Assembly: GCF_009208555.1 (NCBI RefSeq)
Contig: NZ_WFLI01000015.1
Span: 1 to 64,000, forward strand
Source of the DNA: Janthinobacterium violaceinigrum
Lineage (GTDB): Bacteria > Pseudomonadota > Gammaproteobacteria > Burkholderiales > Burkholderiaceae_D
Direction: 5' to 3'
Length of the DNA stretch: 64,000 bases
Of this stretch, positions 7,901 through 16,567 are shown in pieces. Each line of letters begins with the position of its first letter. The first letter of the stretch is position 1. The notes beneath the pieces were generated by a model. It was not told where the DNA came from, ran no database searches, and saw only the letters and a program-made list of their open reading frames with translations. A program made the position numbers and the translations under genes.

Positions 7901-9267
7901 GCCGTCACCGCGATCAGTTCCAGCTGCAGGTCGCGTATGCCGGCCGGCACGTAGACGGAAATCGACTGCGCCTTGAGCATCTGTTCATACAGCGCGCCGC
8001 GGTTTTCCATCGCAAAGTAATAGGTGTCCGGGCGCACGGGGATGGCGGCCGGCACTTGCGGCGCATGCGACAATTTGAGGCCGGGCATGGCCGTAAGCAC
8101 GCATTTTTCCACGTCGTCGGGCGCACCCACTTTCACGCGCAGCGGCACCACGTCCACCAGTTCGATGGCGGGCATGGCGGCGCGGATCGCCAGGTACAGG
8201 GTGGTGTGCTGGTCGATCTTGCCCGAATCGAGCTTGCCCAGGTAGTACGACGGCTTGTCCTCGACCAGGGCGATGGAAAAATACTTCGAGGAAATGACGG
8301 TGTCGAGCAGTTCGCGGATGATGGCGTCGAGGGCGTCGAAGCAGGCGCCTGGCTGCGCGTGGTCGTAGGCGGGCAGGCTGGCCAGGGTGTAATGCTTGGA
8401 GTAGCTGAGCAGGCCGCCCGCCAGGCCCAGCAACGCTTCGTACAGGCGCTCCGGATGCAGGGCCGGATGGCGCACGTAATGCATCAGCGCGGCGGCGGCC
8501 GTGCTGACCGTGTGCAGCAGCCAGAACGAGGATACGTCGCCCGAGCGGAATTCGATCACGTTGCGGCTCGGTTCGCGGTGGTGGCCGTGCAGCGCGCTCA
8601 CCTTCGCCTGCAGCGCGTCGAGCAGGTGTTCCAGCACGCCCTGCAGGCGCGGCGCGCCGGCAATCGCCAGGCTGGGCGCCATGAACGAAGGCACGGGCTC
8701 GAAGCCGCCCGAGACCGTGCGCCGCAGGGCGATCAGCGGCAGGCAGTCGTAGGAGCCGCGCGCTTCGCTGTCGGGAATCAGGCGCACGGCCTTCTTCAGG
8801 TAGGCCACGTCTGCCACGGCGGACTCCGTGAACAGGTCGGGCGTGGCGCGCATGGCGTGCGCAAAGCGCGTGCTGGCCGGCGTGCCGGCCTTGGACGCCT
8901 GCGCCGTGTAATTCATGCCTTCGCCGCTGAGGATGGGCAGCGCCGCGTAATACGTCACTTCCTGCACCGCCGGCGGCAGCGCTTCCAGGTCCACGGGCGG
9001 GGGCAGGGTATCGCTGCCGGGCGCGCCGTCGCCCAGCGCCTCGAACACTTCGCCGTCGCGGAAGATCGCCGACAGGGCTTGCAGGCGCAAGGTGCCCGTC
9101 CTCAGCGCCGCCAGGTCCCACTCCATGTGCGCCACGCCCCACAGGTAGGGATGCAGCGCGCTGGCCGTGTGATGCAGGCGCGCTTCATGATATTGATCCT
9201 GGCGCTGGAAATGCTGCGGCCGCAGGAACAGGCCTTCTCCCCACAAGACTTTCGCTGCCATGCCCAT
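7897..9267 (-). CDS. tssK: Type VI secretion baseplate protein TssK
   Basis: A 456-residue cytoplasmic protein of normal TssK length. The N-terminus has the characteristic KVLWGEGLFLRPQHFQRQDQY block, and the middle and C-terminal regions follow the family (for example FSIALVEDKPSYYLGKL). TssK trimers link the baseplate to the TssL/TssM membrane complex. The ATG at 9265-9267 is preceded by aggagaaac, a good ribosome site. Its stop overlaps the tssL start by 4 bases. TssF and TssG, with which TssK normally forms the baseplate wedge, are not encoded in this window. Confidence 0.96.
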   Translation of the reverse strand: MGMAAKVLWGEGLFLRPQHFQRQDQYHEARLHHTASALHPYLWGVAHMEWDLAALRTGTLRLQALSAIFRDGEVFEALGDGAPGSDTLPPPVDLEALPPAVQEVTYYAALPILSGEGMNYTAQASKAGTPASTRFAHAMRATPDLFTESAVADVAYLKKAVRLIPDSEARGSYDCLPLIALRRTVSGGFEPVPSFMAPSLAIAGAPRLQGVLEHLLDALQAKVSALHGHHREPSRNVIEFRSGDVSSFWLLHTVSTAAAALMHYVRHPALHPERLYEALLGLAGGLLSYSKHYTLASLPAYDHAQPGACFDALDAIIRELLDTVISSKYFSIALVEDKPSYYLGKLDSGKIDQHTTLYLAIRAAMPAIELVDVVPLRVKVGAPDDVEKCVLTAMPGLKLSHAPQVPAAIPVRPDTYYFAMENRGALYEQMLKAQSISVYVPAGIRDLQLELIAVTA

Positions 9268-9305
9268 TGCGTTTCTCCTAGAGTGTGTGCGTGCTGCCGC
9301 TGCCG

Positions 9306-9905
9306 TTACTGGCAGCGCAGGGCGGCCAGCGGCGCCATGCCGCTGTCCATGCCGGCCACGCTGAGCGCGCAGGCGTGCAGGCCGACGGTGATGCCGCCCC
9401 GTTCCGCGTCGGCGGCGGCAAAGGTGGCGCGCCAGCGCTGTGCCGCCGGTGCGCGGAACAGGGCCACCACGCCGATGAAGCTGGCTTCCTTGCTGACTTT
9501 TTCCTGTATCTCGTAGCGCTGGCCCGGTACCAGCAGCACTTCCTTCACTTCCATCAGGTCGGCGCCCAGCGCGGCTTTTTCGCGCTGCGTGTCGAGGAAG
9601 CTGTCGTATGGCGTCTGCTCGAAGGCGGCGCTCTGGCGCAGCTTGTAGATGCGCGCCACCAGCGCCAGCGGCCGGCCGTCGGCGTCCGTGTTGAGGCGCT
9701 GCGCCGCATGCAGGCGGATGCTGACGTTGCGCGGCGGTTTTTGCGCGTCGGGCAGTTCGGGCGGCGGCTTGGCCGCCCCGGCCATGTGCAGCGCCGCGTT
9801 GGCCAGGCTGCCGATGGCGCCGCCCGCACAGCCGGCCTGCAGCAACGCCAATAGCAGCAGCGCGGCGGCGCGGGCCAGGTGGCGGAACGGGGCGTCAGAT
9901 GGCAT
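9306..9905 (-). CDS. tssJ: Type VI secretion outer-membrane lipoprotein TssJ
   Basis: A 199-residue lipoprotein if started at the ATG at 9903-9905 (MPSDAPFRHLARAA). An in-frame ATG lies 17 codons upstream, but the chosen start gives a standard signal peptide with lipobox LLQAGC and the modified cysteine at residue 26. Gln at the -3 position is unusual, though the A-G-C core is normal. The mature part matches the TssJ pattern with a short beta-sandwich (for example PLALVARIYKLRQSAAFEQ). TssJ anchors TssM at the outer membrane. It is the first gene of tssJ-tssK-tssL and is divergent from the TPR lipoprotein gene. Confidence 0.9.
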   Translation of the reverse strand: MPSDAPFRHLARAAALLLLALLQAGCAGGAIGSLANAALHMAGAAKPPPELPDAQKPPRNVSIRLHAAQRLNTDADGRPLALVARIYKLRQSAAFEQTPYDSFLDTQREKAALGADLMEVKEVLLVPGQRYEIQEKVSKEASFIGVVALFRAPAAQRWRATFAAADAERGGITVGLHACALSVAGMDSGMAPLAALRCQ

Positions 9906-10186
9906 GGGCGTTCTTTTGCAAAAAATGGTGCGTGGAAATGAACGTGGTGCAGTCATTTAAGCGCATGCATGGACAGACTACTTGCGTTGACGCAAAGTCC
10001 GCCTGCGATCAAGACAATTGCTGCGCCAGATCAGGATTCATGTCGCTGCACGCGGCTGTGATGTGGAACTTCTTCTTTGCTGATTAATCTCAATTTGGCA
10101 AAAAAATGGGCGATCAATAATGGCCTCCAGCAAGGCGCCGCCCATCTTTCCCAGCGGTAGCGTCCTCCACGTGAAGGAATGCCCCG
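9906..10186. promoter_or_regulatory. Divergent promoter region between tssJ and the tssB operon
   Basis: This 281-bp gap separates the two divergent halves of the secretion locus and must hold both promoters. It contains the dyad TTGCG-ttga-CGCAA at 9982-9995, whose size and symmetry would suit a dimeric regulator. No convincing -35/-10 pair or sigma-54 site was found. The dyad is direct observation; an operator role is inference. Confidence 0.4.
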
Positions 10187-10786
10187 ATGAAGCCAGCCAC
10201 CATATTGCCCCGTATTGCCTGCCTCGCCAGCGCCGTGCTGCTGGCCGCCTGCGCTGCGCCGGACCAGCCGGCACCGAAGATTCCTGCCGCGCCGACCCTG
10301 GCGCAAGTGATGAGCGACGCCGATGCGGCCGCGCGCGCCGGCCAGTACGAGCGGGCCATGACCTTGCTCAAGGGCGGCGGCAACAGCTACCCGGCCGACA
10401 AGGCGCCATGGCTGCAAATGGCGCAGATGAAGTTCGACCGCGGCCAGTACGGCGACGCCATCGGCCATGCGCTCGAAGCGCTGGAGCGCGACCCGGACGA
10501 CAAGGTCGCCAACAGCATCGTCGCCGTCAGCGGCCTGCGCCTGTCCGGCAAGGCGCTGGCCGACCTGTCGCGGCAAAACAATCTAAACGGCTCGCTGCGG
10601 TCGGAAGCGCAGGACCTGGCCAAGCTGCTGCGCGCGAGCATAGGCGAGGACGTGCTGCTGCCGCCGCCAGCGAAGCGCCCTGCAGCGGCAGGCAAGCGCG
10701 CTGCAACTTCCAGCTCCGGCACGCCGGCGGCGAAGGGCGCGGCGTCGCCAGGCAGCGCGGCCGACCCGTTCAGCGGCCTGAAATAA
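10187..10786 (+). CDS. TPR-containing lipoprotein of the T6SS operon
   Basis: A 199-residue protein with a lipoprotein signal (lipobox LLAAC, Cys22) and a central region (about 40-130) of TPR-like helices, including AAARAGQYERAMTLL and DRGQYGDAIGHALEALERDP. The C-terminal quarter is low complexity (Ala, Pro, Lys, Ser). It is the first gene of the tssB-tssC-hcp operon, preceded by gaaggaa. TPR proteins at this position are seen in other T6SS clusters of related bacteria, but I know of no established role. A peptidoglycan- or TssJ-proximal scaffold is possible. The lipoprotein and TPR calls are well supported; the function is unknown. Confidence 0.8.
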   Translation: MKPATILPRIACLASAVLLAACAAPDQPAPKIPAAPTLAQVMSDADAAARAGQYERAMTLLKGGGNSYPADKAPWLQMAQMKFDRGQYGDAIGHALEALERDPDDKVANSIVAVSGLRLSGKALADLSRQNNLNGSLRSEAQDLAKLLRASIGEDVLLPPPAKRPAAAGKRAATSSSGTPAAKGAASPGSAADPFSGLK

Positions 10787-10822
10787 GCCCGCGTTCCCAC
10801 CACCGTTAGCAAAGGAAGCGAC

Positions 10823-11332
10823 ATGCCCAAGTCCGACAGCGTGCAAAAACGCCTGCAAAAGATACGCGCGCCGCGCGTGCAAATGACCTACGACGTCGAG
10901 ATTGGCGACGCGATTGAAAACAAGGAGTTGCCCTTCGTGGTCGGCGTGCTGGGCGACTTTGGCGGCAATCCGGACAGCGATAAAAAACGCTTAAAAGACC
11001 GCAAGTTCGTCGCCATCGACCGCGACAACTTCGACGAAGTGCTGGCCGGCGTGGAGCCGGTGGCCCGTTTCGCCGTCCCGAACCGCCTCGGCGAGGCGGG
11101 CGGCACGTTCGCCGTCGACCTGCATTTCCGCTCGATGGACGACTTCCGTCCCGAATCGGTGGTGCGCCAGGTGGAACCCTTGCGCAAGCTGCTCGAGGCG
11201 CGCACCAAGCTGGCCGACCTGCGCAACAAGCTGGCCGGCAACGACAAGCTGGAAGACTTGCTGACGGAAGTGCTGAACAACACGGACAGCCTGGCTACCC
11301 TGAAACCGCAGTTCCCAGCGCAGGAGGATTGA
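10823..11332 (+). CDS. tssB: Type VI secretion sheath protein TssB (VipA)
   Basis: A 169-residue small sheath subunit with the family N-terminus MPKSDSVQKRLQKIRAPRV and the conserved ELPFVVGVLGDF block. With TssC it builds the contractile cytoplasmic sheath around the Hcp tube. A gaaggaa-type ribosome site (aaaggaagcgac) precedes the ATG. tssC begins one base after its stop, so the two subunits are co-translated, as is usual. Confidence 0.97.
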   Translation: MPKSDSVQKRLQKIRAPRVQMTYDVEIGDAIENKELPFVVGVLGDFGGNPDSDKKRLKDRKFVAIDRDNFDEVLAGVEPVARFAVPNRLGEAGGTFAVDLHFRSMDDFRPESVVRQVEPLRKLLEARTKLADLRNKLAGNDKLEDLLTEVLNNTDSLATLKPQFPAQED

Positions 11333-11333
11333 G

Positions 11334-12824
11334 ATGAGCGCCCAGGCAGAAGCCCTCGCAGTATCGACCGCCGGCGCGCCGGCCGCCACCGACTTGCTGG
11401 ACCAGATCGTCGAGCAAAGCCGCGTCGCCAAGTCCGGCGCCGAACATGCGCGCGCACGCGACCTGATCTCGGAACTGGTGGCGCAGGTGCTCGACGGCAC
11501 GGTGCTGATGTCCAGCAGCCTGTCGGCAACCCTGGACGGGCGCGTGGCGGAAATCGACCGCCTGATCTCCGCCCAGCTCAGCGAAATCATGCACGCGGCG
11601 CCGTTCCAGCAGCTCGAGCAAAGCTGGACGGGGCTGCGCTACTTGGTCGGCAATTCGGATACGGGCACGCGCCTGCAGATCCGCATGTTCAACGCCACCA
11701 AGCGCGAACTGGTGAAGGATTTCCAGGCGGCGCTGGAATTCGACCAGAGCAGCATGTTCAAGAAGGTCTACGAAGAGGAATTCGGCACGTTTGGCGGTGC
11801 GCCGTTCGCCGCGCTGCTGGGCGACTTCGCCATCTCGCGCCAGCCGGAAGACATGTATTTCGTCGAGCAGATGTCGCACATCGCTGCCGCCGCCCATGCG
11901 CCCTTCATCGCCTCGGCCGCGCCGGAACTGTTTGGCCTGGAAAGCTACGGCGACCTGGGCAAGCCGCGCGACCTGGCCAAGGTATTCGATACCATCGAGT
12001 ACGCGAAATGGAAAGCCTTCCGCGAATCCGAGGATGCGCGCTACGTGGGCCTGACCTTGCCCCGTTTCCTGGGCCGGCTGCCGTTCAATCCCGTCGACGG
12101 CACCACCGTGGAAGGCTTTAACTTTGTCGAGGAAGTCGACGGCAGCGACCACCACAAATACCTGTGGTGCAATGCCGCGTACGCATTCGGCAGCAAGCTG
12201 ACGCGCGCCTTTGCCGACTATGGCTGGTGCGCCGCCATCCGCGGCGTGGAGGGCGGCGGCCTGGTGGACGACCTGCCCACGCATACCTTCAAGACGGACG
12301 AGGGCGACGTGGCCCTGAAATGCCCGGCCGAAGTGGCGATCACCGACCGCCGCGAAAAGGAATTGAGCGACCTGGGTTTCATCTCGCTGGTGCATTGCAA
12401 GAACACGGCGTATGCGGCGTTCTTCGGCGCGCAGTCGGCGCAGAAAAGCCGCAAGTACAACAGCGATGCGGCCAATGCGAACGCGGTGCTGTCGTCGCAG
12501 CTGCAGTACATCTTTGCCGTCTCGCGCATTGCCCATTACATGAAGGCCATGATGCGCGACAAGATCGGCAGCTTTGCCGCCGCCTCCAATATCGAGGATT
12601 TTTTGAACCGCTGGCTGATGCAGTACGTGCTGCTCGACGATAACGCCAGCCAGGAACAGAAGGCGCAGTTCCCGCTGCGCGAAGCTTCCGTGCAGGTGCA
12701 TGAAGTGCCGGGCCGGCCCGGCGTGTACCGCGCCGTGTCCTTCCTGCGGCCGCACTTTCAGCTCGATGAATTATCCGTTTCGCTCCGACTGGTCGCGGAG
12801 TTGCCGAAGTCGACCAATTCCTGA
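11334..12824 (+). CDS. tssC: Type VI secretion sheath protein TssC (VipB)
   Basis: A 496-residue large sheath subunit. Recognisable stretches are the TWTGLRYLV-like segment (QSWTGLRYLVGNSD, near residue 95), the central FGGAPFAALLGDF, and PFAALLGD/NWADYGWCAAIRGVEGGG-type sequence before the C-terminus. The C-terminal domain (RIAHYMKAMMRDKIGS to RPHFQLDELSVSLRLVAELP) is the conserved sheath-polymerisation part, and ClpV disassembles the contracted sheath. The full length is normal. The ribosome site aggaggatt lies inside the end of tssB. Confidence 0.97.
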   Translation: MSAQAEALAVSTAGAPAATDLLDQIVEQSRVAKSGAEHARARDLISELVAQVLDGTVLMSSSLSATLDGRVAEIDRLISAQLSEIMHAAPFQQLEQSWTGLRYLVGNSDTGTRLQIRMFNATKRELVKDFQAALEFDQSSMFKKVYEEEFGTFGGAPFAALLGDFAISRQPEDMYFVEQMSHIAAAAHAPFIASAAPELFGLESYGDLGKPRDLAKVFDTIEYAKWKAFRESEDARYVGLTLPRFLGRLPFNPVDGTTVEGFNFVEEVDGSDHHKYLWCNAAYAFGSKLTRAFADYGWCAAIRGVEGGGLVDDLPTHTFKTDEGDVALKCPAEVAITDRREKELSDLGFISLVHCKNTAYAAFFGAQSAQKSRKYNSDAANANAVLSSQLQYIFAVSRIAHYMKAMMRDKIGSFAAASNIEDFLNRWLMQYVLLDDNASQEQKAQFPLREASVQVHEVPGRPGVYRAVSFLRPHFQLDELSVSLRLVAELPKSTNS

Positions 12825-12859
12825 TCCACCGGATCATCTTTCAACCAGAGGAGCACACC

Positions 12860-13351
12860 ATGGCAATCGATGTATATCTGCAGATAGACGGCATCAAGGG
12901 CGAATCCACCGATGACAAGCACAAGGACTGGATCGAATGCAAATCGGTCAGCTGGAGCGTCGAGCAGCCGAAGTCCGCCACCGCGTCGACGGGCGGCGGC
13001 CACACGGCCGAACGCTGCGAGCACAAGGACATCGTCATCTCCAAGCTGGCCGACCTGGCCTCGCCGGTGCTGCTGCAGACCTGCTCGGCCGGCAAGACCA
13101 TACCCAAGGCACGCTTCGAATTCATGCGCGCCGACGGCCAGGGCGAGCGCGTCAAATATTTTGAAATCGAGATCGAAAATGTGCTGATCGGCGCCGTCAC
13201 GCCGAACGTGGAAGAGGGCGACATCCTCGGCGAACACGTGGGCTTCAAGTTCTCGAAAGTGAAGTGGAAATACACGCAGCAAAAAGTGACGGGCGGCGCC
13301 GGCGGCAATACCTCGGGTGGCTGGGACCTGGCCGCGAACCGCGTGGCTTGA
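12860..13351 (+). CDS. hcp: Type VI secretion tube protein Hcp (TssD)
   Basis: A 163-residue Hcp1-family protein. It begins MAIDVYLQIDGIKGES and contains the expected VEEGDILGEHVGFKFSKVKW segment near the end. Hexamers stack into the inner tube that is fired with VgrG at its tip, and Hcp can also carry small effectors. The ribosome site agagga lies about 10 bases before the ATG. It is followed by tssE in the same operon. No C-terminal effector extension is present; the tail after residue 150 is only a short Gly/Ala-rich stretch. Confidence 0.97.
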   Translation: MAIDVYLQIDGIKGESTDDKHKDWIECKSVSWSVEQPKSATASTGGGHTAERCEHKDIVISKLADLASPVLLQTCSAGKTIPKARFEFMRADGQGERVKYFEIEIENVLIGAVTPNVEEGDILGEHVGFKFSKVKWKYTQQKVTGGAGGNTSGGWDLAANRVA

Positions 13352-13417
13352 TCCATGGCGCGCGGCGCGCTTCGGCCACCTGCGCCTGCGCGCCGCGCCG
13401 ACTTTTCAGGAGAGCGC

Positions 13418-13894
13418 ATGGACAGTTATGTACCGGGCCTGTTCGACCGCCTGATGGGCGACGGCAGCGCGGCGGCGGGCGGCGTGGCGGCGCGCCTGTC
13501 GCTGGAACAATTGAAGGATGCGGTGGCGCGCGACCTCGAGGAACTGCTCAACACGCGCGTGGCCCTGCCGCCCGGCGCGCTCGACGCCTACCCGGAATGC
13601 GCCGCTTCCATCGTCAACTATGGCCTGATCGATTTCGCCGGCATGTGCCTGTCCAGCAGCGACGACCGCGCCCGCATCTGCGCCGCGCTGAAGGCCGCCA
13701 TCGAACGCCATGAACCGCGCCTGCGCAATGTGCGCGCCCGCATGGAGCGGGACGCGGGCAGCATCAACCGGGTCGGCTTCGTCATCAGCGGCACCTTGGC
13801 CGTGACGGCGGGCGGCGAGACGGTCAATTTCGACGCCGTGCTGCAGCCATCGTCGCTGCGCTATTCGATCAACCGCAAGGGAGCTGCCGCATGA
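13418..13894 (+). CDS. tssE: Type VI secretion baseplate protein TssE
   Basis: 158 residues from the ATG at 13418, chosen because aggagag sits just upstream and family members begin near YVPGLFDRLMGD. The longer frame back to 13355 has a low-complexity Arg/Ala/Pro N-terminus. TssE is the gp25-like baseplate component; the domain covers about residues 25-140 with LEELLNTRVALPP and VVNYGLID-type sequence (SIVNYGLIDFAG). Its stop overlaps the clpV start by 4 bases. In many clusters tssF and tssG follow here, but they are absent and clpV comes next. Confidence 0.93.
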   Translation: MDSYVPGLFDRLMGDGSAAAGGVAARLSLEQLKDAVARDLEELLNTRVALPPGALDAYPECAASIVNYGLIDFAGMCLSSSDDRARICAALKAAIERHEPRLRNVRARMERDAGSINRVGFVISGTLAVTAGGETVNFDAVLQPSSLRYSINRKGAAA

Positions 13895-16533
13895 GCAATA
13901 ACTTGAAAACCCTGATCGCCAAACTCAATGACACGGCGCGCACGGCCGCCACGCGCGCCGCCGGCATCTGCGTGGGACTGGGACAGTATGAAGTCGATAT
14001 CGAACACCTGTTCCTGGCCCTGCTGGAGCAGGAGCGCAGCGATTTCGTCACCATTGCGCGGCGCAGCGAAATCAGCCTGACGGCGCTGGAGGCGGACCTG
14101 CGCCGCGAGATCGGCAGCTTCAGGACGGGCAGCGCGCGCACGCCCGTGTTCTCGCCCCACTTGCCGCTGCTGTTCGAGCATGCCTGGCTGATTGCCTCGC
14201 TGGACGCGGCGCAGCCGGGGCCCATCCGCAGCCGCCACCTGCTGCTGGCGCTGCTGACGGAGCCGGAACTGTCGCAGCTCGCGTATCGCGGTTCGAAGCT
14301 GTTCGCCGGTTTCAGCGTCGAGCAATTGAAGCACCATCCGGACAAGCTGACGGCCGGCTCCGGCGAGGAGGAAAGCGCGGCAGTGCCGCGGCTTTCCGAC
14401 ACCGGCGACGATCCTGTTGTTAGCCTGGCCAGCAAAACCCCGGCGCTGGACCAGTTCACCACCGACCTGACGCAGCTGGCGCGTGACGGCAAGCTCGATC
14501 CCGTGATCGGCCGCGAAGCGGAGATACGCCAGGCCGTCGACATCTTGCTGCGCCGGCGCCAGAATAATCCGATTCTGACGGGCGAGGCGGGCGTGGGCAA
14601 GACGGCCGTGGTGGAAGGCCTGGCCTTGCGCATCGCCGCCGGCGACGTGCCCGAGGTGCTGCAGGGCGCACGCATCCACGCGCTCGACATGGGTTTGCTG
14701 CAGGCCGGCGCCAGCGTGAAGGGAGAATTCGAAAGCCGCTTGAAGAACGTCATCGACGAAGTGACGAAAAGTCCGCACCCCATCATCCTCTTCATCGACG
14801 AGGCGCACACGATGATCGGCGCCGGCGGCCAGGCGGGGCAGAACGACGCGGCCAATCTGCTGAAGCCGGCGCTGGCGCGCGGCGCCCTGCGCACGATTGC
14901 CGCCACCACCTGGAGCGAGTACAAAAAGTATTTTGAAAAGGATGCGGCGCTGGCGCGGCGCTTCCAGGTGGTGAAGGTGGAAGAACCGGGCGAAGACATC
15001 GCCTGCGCCATGCTGCGCGCCATGGCGCCGCTGATGGAGCGCCATTTCGGCATCCGCGTGCGCGACGCCGCCATCGTCGAGGCGGTGCGTTTGTCGCACC
15101 GCTACATCAGCGGGCGCCAGTTGCCCGACAAGGCCATCGGCGTGCTCGATACGGCCTGCGCCCAGGTGGCGCTGGGCCAGCGCGCCACGCCGGCGCAGCT
15201 GGAAAACGCGAACCGGCGGCAGGAACGCATCGGCGCGGAAATCGCCGCCCTGGCCCGCGAGGCGGCCGATGGCGAAGCGCCCGACAAAGCCGGTGCCGCG
15301 CGCCTGGCGCAGCTGCGGCGCGAGCATGGCGAGGGGCAGGCGGCGATCGGTGCGCTGGCGCAGCGCTGGGAGCGTGAAAAGGCGCTGGTGGCGCAGATCG
15401 GCGAGTTGCGCACGCAGCTGCGCGGCGAGCGGCCGGGCGAGATCGGCGCGGCGCGCCTGCTGGCGCTGAAGGACGAGCTGGCGGCGCTGCAGGGCGAGGC
15501 GCCGCTGTCGCCGCTGGAAGTCGATGCGCAGGTGGTGGCCGGCATCGTCGCGGGCTGGACCGGCATCCCGCTGGGGAAGATGCTCAAGGACGAGATCCGC
15601 ACGGTGCTGGCCCTGGAAGGGGCGCTGCGCGAACGGGTGCTGGGACAGGACCACGTCATCGCGGCCGTGGCGCAGCGCGTGCGCACGGCGCGCGCCAGCC
15701 TGGACGACCCGGACAAGCCGCAAGCCGTGTTCCTGTTCACGGGGCCGTCCGGCACGGGCAAGACGGAAACGGCGCTGGCGCTGGCCGACCTGCTGTATGG
15801 CGGCGAGCGCAAGCTCGTGACCATCAACATGAGCGAATACCAGGAGGCGCACAGCGTGGCGGGCCTGAAAGGTTCGCCGCCCGGCTATGTGGGCTATGGC
15901 GAAGGCGGCGTGCTGACGGAAGCCGTGCGGCGCCAGCCCTACAGCGTGGTGCTGCTCGATGAAGCGGAAAAAGCCCATCCCGACGTGCTGGAACTGTTCT
16001 TCCAGGTCTTCGACAAGGGCGTGCTCGATGACGCGGAAGGGCGCGAAGTCGATTTCCGCAATACCATCATCATTGCCACCTCGAACCTGGGCTCGGGCGC
16101 CATGATGGCCGCCTGCCTGAACCGGGCAGCGCAGGACTTGCCCACGCCGGCCGCGCTGGAAGAACTGGTGCGCCCGCAGCTGGTGGCGCACTTCAAGCCG
16201 GCCTTGCTGGGGCGCCTGAAGGTGCTGCCGTTCTATCCCTTGAATGACGCGGTGCTGGCCGAGATCATCGCCCTGAAGCTGGCGCGCATCGGCGCGCGCA
16301 TCGCGCGCAACCACCAGGCGCAGTTCAGCCACGACGCGGGCCTGGTCGACGCCGTGCTGGCGCGCTGCACCGAGGTCGACTCGGGCGCGCGCAATGTCGA
16401 CCAGATCCTCAACGGCAGCCTGCTGCCGGCGATTGCCGAAGCGGTATTGGCGCGCATGGCCGAAGGCGAGCCGATAGCCTCGATACGCGTCAGCGCGAAC
16501 AAGCAGGGGCAGTTCAAGTACGCCATCAAATAA
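13891..16533 (+). CDS. tssH: Type VI secretion AAA+ ATPase ClpV (TssH)
   Basis: An 880-residue class-1 ClpV/ClpB-type unfoldase that recycles contracted TssB/TssC sheath. An N-terminal Clp-N domain covers about residues 10-150. The first AAA module has Walker A GEAGVGKT near residue 230 and Walker B FIDEAHTMIGAGG. A coiled-coil-like Arg/Glu/Ala-rich middle region follows. The second module has Walker A GPSGTGKTE and Walker B LLDEAEKAHPD, then a C-terminal D2 small domain. Both nucleotide sites look intact. Translationally coupled to tssE (4-base overlap) and followed by tssA after 34 bases. Confidence 0.97.
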   Translation: MSNNLKTLIAKLNDTARTAATRAAGICVGLGQYEVDIEHLFLALLEQERSDFVTIARRSEISLTALEADLRREIGSFRTGSARTPVFSPHLPLLFEHAWLIASLDAAQPGPIRSRHLLLALLTEPELSQLAYRGSKLFAGFSVEQLKHHPDKLTAGSGEEESAAVPRLSDTGDDPVVSLASKTPALDQFTTDLTQLARDGKLDPVIGREAEIRQAVDILLRRRQNNPILTGEAGVGKTAVVEGLALRIAAGDVPEVLQGARIHALDMGLLQAGASVKGEFESRLKNVIDEVTKSPHPIILFIDEAHTMIGAGGQAGQNDAANLLKPALARGALRTIAATTWSEYKKYFEKDAALARRFQVVKVEEPGEDIACAMLRAMAPLMERHFGIRVRDAAIVEAVRLSHRYISGRQLPDKAIGVLDTACAQVALGQRATPAQLENANRRQERIGAEIAALAREAADGEAPDKAGAARLAQLRREHGEGQAAIGALAQRWEREKALVAQIGELRTQLRGERPGEIGAARLLALKDELAALQGEAPLSPLEVDAQVVAGIVAGWTGIPLGKMLKDEIRTVLALEGALRERVLGQDHVIAAVAQRVRTARASLDDPDKPQAVFLFTGPSGTGKTETALALADLLYGGERKLVTINMSEYQEAHSVAGLKGSPPGYVGYGEGGVLTEAVRRQPYSVVLLDEAEKAHPDVLELFFQVFDKGVLDDAEGREVDFRNTIIIATSNLGSGAMMAACLNRAAQDLPTPAALEELVRPQLVAHFKPALLGRLKVLPFYPLNDAVLAEIIALKLARIGARIARNHQAQFSHDAGLVDAVLARCTEVDSGARNVDQILNGSLLPAIAEAVLARMAEGEPIASIRVSANKQGQFKYAIK

Positions 16534-16567
16534 CGTCATCCAGTCACGTCAATCCGCGGAGAGCGCC

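Noticed and set aside
10094..10111. Possible sigma-54 promoter (TTTGGCAAAAAAATGGGC) before the TPR lipoprotein
   Set aside because: The spacing between GG and GC is 11 bases instead of 10 and the -12 element is not TTGC, so it does not meet the strict sigma-54 pattern.
13861..16539. Very long open frame antisense to clpV
   Set aside because: High GC third positions keep the opposite frame open; the protein is Arg/His/Gln-rich without motifs and the sense strand encodes an unmistakable ClpV.
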